A stretch of DNA of 8,766 nt from Actinomycetes bacterium (GTDB lineage Bacteria > Actinomycetota > Actinomycetes > Actinomycetales > Dermatophilaceae): positions 1 to 8,766 of the forward strand of contig JAEXXY010000286.1 of NCBI GenBank assembly GCA_023451855.1, given 5' to 3'. Shown here one piece after another: positions 5,289-8,766 of the stretch; position 1 is the first letter of the stretch, and every line of letters starts with the position of its first letter. The position numbers were made by a program, and so were the translations under genes. The notes under the pieces were generated by a model. The model had not been told where the DNA came from. It ran no database searches and saw nothing but the letters and a program-made list of their open reading frames with translations.

Positions 5289-7153
5289 GCGTGCACCCCC
5301 TCGGGGGCGCCCGGGCCCGCGCCGTTCCCGGCGTCGTGGCCGGAGTCGTGGCCGGCGTCGTGGCTGGTGCCGCGGGCACCCATCGCATCGTCCACGGGTC
5401 CGTCTACGGGGTCGGCGGCGAGCAGGTCGCGGTAGGCCGGGACGGTGTCGAGCAGCTCGCGGTGGGTGCCGACGTGGGTGATGGTGCCGTCCTGGAGCAG
5501 GGCGACGCGGTCGGCGAGCAGCACCGTGGACGCGCGGTGGGCCACGATGAGCCCGGTGGTGTCGGACAGCACGCGCGACAGCGCCTCCTCGACGAGCTTC
5601 TCGGTGTGGACGTCGAGCGCGGACAGCGTGTCGTCGAGGACGAGCACCGCCGGGCGAGACAGGACGGCGCGGGCGAGCGCGAGGCGCTGTCGCTGACCGC
5701 CGGACAGCGACATGCCCTGCTCGCCGATGCGGGTGTCGAGGCCCCACGGCAGGTCGTGGACGAACCCGGCCTGGGCGATCTTGAGGGCGGCGAGGACCTC
5801 GTCGTCGCTGGCGTCGACCCGCCCGAGCGTGACGTTCTCGCGGGCGCTCATCGAGAACAGCGTCGGCTCCTCGAAGGCCGTCGCGACGAGGCTGCGCAGC
5901 GCCGCGAGGTCGAGGTCGCGCACGTCGACGCCGTCGATGGTGATGCGGCCGCCGGTGACGTCGAAGAGGCGTGGCACGAGCGAGGTCAGGGCCGTCTTGC
6001 CGGTGCCGGTGGCACCGACGAGCGCGAGGGTCTGGCCGGGCGGCAGGTCGAGGTTGACGTCGCGCAGCACCGGCTGGTCGGGGGCGTCGGGGAAGGCGAA
6101 GTCGACGTGCTCGAAGCGCAGGTGGCCGCGCCGCCGCGGGGCGGTGCGCTCGCCGGAGACGATGTCGGGCTCGGTGTCGAAGATCTCGAGGACACGGGCC
6201 GCGGCGGTCATCGCCTCCTGGGCCATGGCGAGGATGACTCCGAGCGAGGAGACCGGCCACACCAGGGAGAGCAGGAGGGTGATGAAGGCGACGAGCTCGC
6301 CCGGCGTCAGGGCTCCCCGGCCGACACCGATGGCGCCGAGCAGCAGGACGACGACGACGGCGAGGTTGGGGATGACCTCGAGGAAGGTCCAGAACTTCGC
6401 AGACAGCCGGACCTTGTCCATGCTCGTGGCGCGCAGCTCGAGGGAGGCGGCGTCGTAGCGCCCGGCGACGTGGTCGCTGCGGCCGAAGGACTTGATGACG
6501 CGGATGCCGACGGCGCCCTCCTCGGCCTGCGTGGCGAGGTCGCCCTGCTGGTCCTGGACCCTGCGCGAGATGACGACGTAGGCCTTCTCGAAGCGCATCG
6601 AGAGCCAGATGATCGGCACCGACACGGCCGCGACGACGAGCCCGAGGGGCCAGTACATCGACAGCAGGACGCCGGTGACGACGGCGAGCTGGAGCACGTT
6701 GACGACGAGGAAGAGCAGCCCGAACCCGCTGAACCGGCGGATCGCCGAGAGGTCGGTGGTGGCGCGCGAGAGCAGCTGGCCCGACTGCCACCGGGTGTGG
6801 AAGCTCATCGGGAGTGCCTGGAGCCGCTCGTAGAGGTCGCGGCGCAGGTCGGTCTCGAGGCCGAGGACGGCGTTGGACTGCACCCACCGGCGCAGGAAGA
6901 TCAGCACCGCCTCGAGGACGCCGAGGCCGAGGGCGAGCAGCCCGAGCGGCAGGACCGGGCCGAGCTCGTGGTGGGAGATCGGCCCGTCGATGATGGCGCG
7001 CGTCACCAGGGGCAGCGCGATGGACAGCCCGACGCCGGCCAGCGAGGCGACGAACATGACGAGCAGGGCCCATCGGTGCGGCCGCAGGTACCCCCGCAGG
7101 CGCCAGAGGGACCGGACGGAGGCAGGCGGGTGCGCGGCGGGTTCGGGAGGCAT
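5285..7153 (-). CDS. ABC exporter half-transporter, degenerate-site subunit of a heterodimer
   Basis: A 622-residue exporter half with six membrane helices between about 28 and 310 and a nucleotide-binding domain at about 345-580. Walker A GATGTGKT (380-387), signature LSGGQ (483-487) and switch His539 are intact. The Walker B motif VLVLDD has Asp508 where the catalytic Glu is expected, and the Q-loop reads AFEEPTLFS with Glu428 in place of Gln. In heterodimeric exporters such as TM287/288 this Asp marks the subunit forming the slow or non-hydrolytic site together with the partner's altered signature, here LSAGQ. The tail (597-609) repeats His-Asp-X-Gly three times. The start is taken as ATG 7153; TTG 7156 directly before it is an alternative adding one residue. 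No Shine-Dalgarno site is visible; a TATCGT element lies at 7168-7163. It is the first gene of the pair and overlaps the second by four bases. Confidence 0.93.
   Translation of the reverse strand: MPPEPAAHPPASVRSLWRLRGYLRPHRWALLVMFVASLAGVGLSIALPLVTRAIIDGPISHHELGPVLPLGLLALGLGVLEAVLIFLRRWVQSNAVLGLETDLRRDLYERLQALPMSFHTRWQSGQLLSRATTDLSAIRRFSGFGLLFLVVNVLQLAVVTGVLLSMYWPLGLVVAAVSVPIIWLSMRFEKAYVVISRRVQDQQGDLATQAEEGAVGIRVIKSFGRSDHVAGRYDAASLELRATSMDKVRLSAKFWTFLEVIPNLAVVVVLLLGAIGVGRGALTPGELVAFITLLLSLVWPVSSLGVILAMAQEAMTAAARVLEIFDTEPDIVSGERTAPRRRGHLRFEHVDFAFPDAPDQPVLRDVNLDLPPGQTLALVGATGTGKTALTSLVPRLFDVTGGRITIDGVDVRDLDLAALRSLVATAFEEPTLFSMSARENVTLGRVDASDDEVLAALKIAQAGFVHDLPWGLDTRIGEQGMSLSGGQRQRLALARAVLSRPAVLVLDDTLSALDVHTEKLVEEALSRVLSDTTGLIVAHRASTVLLADRVALLQDGTITHVGTHRELLDTVPAYRDLLAADPVDGPVDDAMGARGTSHDAGHDSGHDAGNGAGPGAPEGVHA
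5293..5310 (-). promoter_or_regulatory. Hairpin enclosing the ribosome binding site of the second ABC gene
   Basis: On the - strand RNA, GCGCCCC (5310-5304) pairs with GGGGUGC (5299-5293), including one G-U pair, around a CGAG tetraloop. The ribosome binding site GAGGGGG (5302-5296) is part of this hairpin and lies seven bases before ATG 5288. Ribosomes finishing the upstream ABC gene at 5285 must cross and melt this stem, which would make translation of the second subunit depend on the first. Confidence 0.55.
5328..5363 (-). repeat. Three 12-base tandem units encoding a His-Asp tail
   Basis: On the + strand, CCGGCGTCGTGG 5328-5339, CCGGAGTCGTGG 5340-5351 and CCGGCGTCGTGG 5352-5363 lie head to tail, with one mismatch in the middle copy. 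Translated on the - strand they give the HDAGHDSGHDAG tail of the first ABC subunit. Confidence 0.85.
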
Positions 7154-7162
7154 CAAGGGGTG

Positions 7163-7168
7163 ACGATA
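7163..7168 (-). promoter_or_regulatory. Candidate -10 element (TATCGT) for the ABC exporter operon
   Basis: TATCGT on the - strand ends nine bases before ATG 7153 and six before TTG 7156, so any transcript from it would have almost no leader. A TTGTCG (7185-7180) resembles a -35 but is only 11 bases away, too close for a standard promoter. The spacer contains eight consecutive G (C on the + strand, 7170-7177). The assignment is tentative. Confidence 0.35.
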
Positions 7169-7219
7169 ACCCCCCCCACCGACAACCGATGCCTCTGGGT
7201 CAGATTCTTTCGCGCGTCG

Positions 7220-7239
7220 CGGCCGGGACGCCCCGGCCG
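7220..7239 (-). terminator. Probable terminator hairpin after tatB
   Basis: CGGCCGGG (7220-7227) and CCCGGCCG (7232-7239) form a perfect 8-base all-G/C stem with a four-base loop. It begins 17 bases past the tatB stop and lies upstream of the ABC operon promoter region. No clear T-tract follows; the next bases read CGACGCGCGAAAG. Confidence 0.5.
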
Positions 7240-7255
7240 GGCCTCCCGGACCGGC

Positions 7256-7603
7256 TCACGTGGCGTCGGCGTCCCACGGCGTCGGCTTGGACGGGTCGTG
7301 CCCGCGAGGTGCGCTGACCGGCTTGTCCGGCGAGACCTCGGCCTCGTCGGCCGGCGCGTTGAGGGCGTCGCGGACGATCTTGCGCGGGTCGTACTGGCGC
7401 GGGTCGTAGGCCCGCCAGTCGATGTCGGAGAACTCCGGGCCCATCTCGTCCTTGAGCTGCTCCTTGGCCCGGTCGGCCATGGCGCGGGCCTGCCGGACGA
7501 ACCGGCCGAACTTCGCGGCGTACTCCGGGAGGCGTTCCGGGCCCAGGACGATGACGGCGAGGATGCCGAGCAGGAGCAGCTCCCACCCGTTGATGTCGAA
7601 CAC
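7256..7603 (-). CDS. tatB: Sec-independent (Tat) protein translocase subunit TatB
   Basis: The 115-residue product matches TatB, which with TatC forms the receptor for folded twin-arginine precursors at the inner membrane. The short N-terminal membrane helix (about 6-21) has the TatB-typical MFDI start and Glu8, followed by the hinge GPERLP (21-26) and an amphipathic helix (about 27-60, PEYAAKFGRFVRQARAM and beyond). Residues 66-73 repeat YDPR, and the end is a disordered acidic/Pro tail. MFDI at the start and Glu8 favour TatB over TatA. Length is at the short end for actinobacteria. It begins with GTG; GAGGAAGA directly before it serves as the ribosome binding site with a rather short four-base gap after GAGG. 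A TATGAT box in the 61-base gap after htrA suggests its own promoter, although readthrough from htrA is likely. Confidence 0.92.
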   Translation of the reverse strand: MFDINGWELLLLGILAVIVLGPERLPEYAAKFGRFVRQARAMADRAKEQLKDEMGPEFSDIDWRAYDPRQYDPRKIVRDALNAPADEAEVSPDKPVSAPRGHDPSKPTPWDADAT

Positions 7604-7611
7604 TCTTCCTC
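7604..7611 (-). promoter_or_regulatory. Ribosome binding site of tatB (GAGGAAGA)
   Basis: The - strand reads GAGGAAGA immediately before GTG 7603, leaving four bases after GAGG. It supports the GTG start, which also yields the conserved MFDI N-terminus. Confidence 0.55.
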
Positions 7612-7624
7612 GCTTCCCTGCAGG

Positions 7625-7656
7625 CCGGCGCGCGACATCATACGGAAGCGCGCCGG
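7625..7656 (-). terminator. Inverted repeat between htrA and tatB (terminator or operator)
   Basis: CCGGCGCGC (7625-7633) and GCGCGCCGG (7648-7656) are perfect 9-base arms separated by 14 bases. The stem begins eight bases after the htrA stop, as a terminator or attenuator would. The TATGAT box for tatB lies in the loop, so the arms could equally be a protein-binding operator flanking the tatB promoter. No T-tract follows. Confidence 0.5.
7637..7642 (-). promoter_or_regulatory. -10 element (TATGAT) upstream of tatB
   Basis: TATGAT differs from the TATAAT consensus at one base and is the best -10 match in the right half of the window. Transcription would start near 7630, about 27 bases before the tatB GTG. 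No good -35 hexamer is seen at the standard distance. It sits in the loop of the inverted repeat at 7625-7656. Confidence 0.5.
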
Positions 7657-7664
7657 GAACAGGC

Positions 7665-8766
7665 TCAGTTGTCCGGCTCGGCCTCGAGCGTCATCTGCAG
7701 GTCGGTCTGCCTGCCGTCGCGCAGCACCCGCAGCGTGACCGTCTCGCCGACGGCGCGCGCGCGGATCCCGACGATGAGCTGGTCGGGCGTGCGGATGCGC
7801 TTGCCCTCGAAGGCGATGATGATGTCGCCCGGCTTGACGCCGGCCTTGGCCGCGGGACCGCCGGAGGTCACGGCGTCGGCGCTGCCGTCGACCTCGGCGC
7901 CCTCGCCGGTGAACGTGCGGCTCAGCTTGACGCCGATGATCGGGTGGGTGGCCTTGCCCGTGGCGATGAGCTGGTCGGCGGTGCGGCGGGCCTGGTCGCT
8001 CGGGATGGCGAAGCCGAGGCCGATGCTGCCGCCCGTCGAGCCGCTCGTGCCGGGCACGCGGGCGATCGCCGAGTTGACGCCGATGACCTGGCCGGCCATG
8101 TCGAGCAGCGGACCCCCCGAGTTGCCGGGGTTGATCGCCGCGTCGGTCTGGATGGCGTTGATGTAGGTCGACTCCCCCGGGTCGCCGGGCTGGACCGGGC
8201 GGTTGAGGGCGCTGACGATGCCGGTGGTGACGGTCTGGTCGAGCCCGAGCGGGGCGCCCACCGCGATGACCTGGTCGCCGACGACGACCTTGTCGGACGG
8301 GCCGAGCGTGAGCGGCGTCAGGTCGGTGCGGTCGATCTTGATGACGGCGAGGTCGTAGGAGGCGTCCTTGCCGACGACGCTGGCCTTCTCGGTGTCGCCG
8401 TTGCTGAGGATGACGTCGATCTGGCCGCTCGCGGCCGACACGACGTGGTTGTTCGTCAGGATGTGGCCCTTGCGGTCGATGACGAACCCGGACCCGGTGG
8501 CCGACCCCTCGCTGCCGCCGTCGACCTTGATCGTCACGACGCTCGGCAGGGCGGTGGCGGCGATGTTGGCGACGCTGCCGGCCGGCCGGGCCGTGGCACC
8601 GACGCCGGGGGCGGGCAGGGTCGACCCGCTCGTCAGGGACACGCGGTCGCCGAGCAGCTGCCCGGCGGCACCTCCGACGACGGCGGAGAGCAGGCACAGT
8701 CCCGCGACGGCCGCGACGAGGACGCGACGGCGTCGGCGCCTCGCGGTCGTGGCCACGGGCGCGGGG
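7665..8766 (-). CDS. htrA: Membrane-anchored HtrA/DegP-like serine protease with PDZ domain (5' end probably cut)
   Basis: A trypsin-fold quality-control protease acting outside the membrane on misfolded envelope proteins. Counting from GTG 8756 it has 363 residues: a basic start (ARRRRRR), one membrane anchor at about 12-35, a Gly/Ser/Pro linker, the protease domain at about 60-260 and one PDZ domain at about 270-358 (GGPAAKAGVKPGD). The catalytic triad is complete: His104 (TNNHVV), Asp135 (ASYDLAVIKID) and Ser213 (NPGNSGGP). The frame stays open to the right edge and the extra codons read Pro-Ala-Pro. As actinobacterial HtrA proteins often carry a long Pro-rich cytosolic N-terminus, the true start is probably outside the window. 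The gene precedes tatB by 61 bases with a hairpin between. In mycobacteria the same gene follows sigE and its anti-sigma gene, so envelope-stress control is likely but not visible here. Confidence 0.92.
   Translation of the reverse strand, partial: PAPVATTARRRRRRVLVAAVAGLCLLSAVVGGAAGQLLGDRVSLTSGSTLPAPGVGATARPAGSVANIAATALPSVVTIKVDGGSEGSATGSGFVIDRKGHILTNNHVVSAASGQIDVILSNGDTEKASVVGKDASYDLAVIKIDRTDLTPLTLGPSDKVVVGDQVIAVGAPLGLDQTVTTGIVSALNRPVQPGDPGESTYINAIQTDAAINPGNSGGPLLDMAGQVIGVNSAIARVPGTSGSTGGSIGLGFAIPSDQARRTADQLIATGKATHPIIGVKLSRTFTGEGAEVDGSADAVTSGGPAAKAGVKPGDIIIAFEGKRIRTPDQLIVGIRARAVGETVTLRVLRDGRQTDLQMTLEAEPDN

Noticed and set aside
1533..5363. Short tandem repeats as a CRISPR array
   Set aside because: The repeats are 9- or 12-base in-frame units with no spacers, each inside a coding sequence, and there are no cas genes.
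3723..5435. 570-codon + strand open frame over the second ABC gene
   Set aside because: Antisense shadow; composition is Glu/Asp/Gly/Arg repeats with no domain, while the opposite strand carries all exporter motifs.
5289..7073. Upstream in-frame extension of the second ABC subunit giving a 1217-residue product
   Set aside because: The extension reads a Pro/Arg-rich shadow frame over the first ABC gene. The ATG at 5288 has a good ribosome binding site and an ATGA overlap, and the product then has normal half-transporter length.
5123..7738. 871-codon open frame on the + strand across the ABC and tatB genes
   Set aside because: It is antisense to two genes with complete ABC motifs and to tatB. 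Its product is a low-complexity Gly/Glu/Asp/Arg-rich sequence, typical of stop-poor shadow frames in very GC-rich DNA.

Overview
The window is very GC-rich with strong G/C bias at third codon positions, several GTG starts and start codons that appear to lie at the 5' end of the mRNA. Together with an Mrp protein lacking the usual CxxC motif and the htrA-tatB-mrp gene set, this points to an actinobacterial chromosome, probably Micrococcales. The family-level guess (Intrasporangiaceae-like) is an inference. I see no insertion sequence, phage gene, CRISPR array, tRNA or rRNA.

Left half, + strand: the 3' end of an unidentified gene (basic, Arg/Lys/Glu-rich tail), then a two-gene unit with a GTGA overlap. 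That unit encodes a soluble PRC-barrel/MgtE-N/CBS protein, i.e. the cytosolic half of the MgtE magnesium channel without its membrane pore, and a two-helix DUF1003 membrane protein. After an 85-base gap with a hairpin comes a separately promoted, apparently leaderless Mrp-type P-loop ATPase gene (iron-sulfur cluster carrier family). The mrp gene converges on the next operon across a 133-base gap that holds a long inverted repeat with perfect 19-base arms.

Right half, - strand, in transcription order from the right edge: a membrane-anchored HtrA/DegP-like trypsin-PDZ protease (5' end probably outside the window), tatB (Tat translocase subunit, own -10 element), and a pair of full-length ABC half-transporters joined by an ATGA overlap. 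The two ABC proteins carry complementary departures from consensus. The first has Asp for the catalytic Glu and Glu for the Q-loop Gln; the second has LSAGQ instead of LSGGQ. This is the pattern of heterodimeric exporters with one degenerate ATP site.

Functionally this looks like an envelope housekeeping and stress neighbourhood: periplasm-facing quality control (HtrA), folded-protein export (TatB), a lipid/drug-type exporter, Fe-S cluster delivery (Mrp) and a putative Mg-sensing membrane module. htrA-tatB near mrp is also the arrangement around Rv1223-Rv1229c in Mycobacterium tuberculosis (from memory), where sigE and its anti-sigma gene precede htrA, so those genes may lie just past the right edge. 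I found no clearly novel defence or mobile system. The items most worth a second look are the convergent-gap inverted repeat, the pore-less MgtE/DUF1003 pair, and the hairpin covering the ribosome binding site between the two ABC genes.
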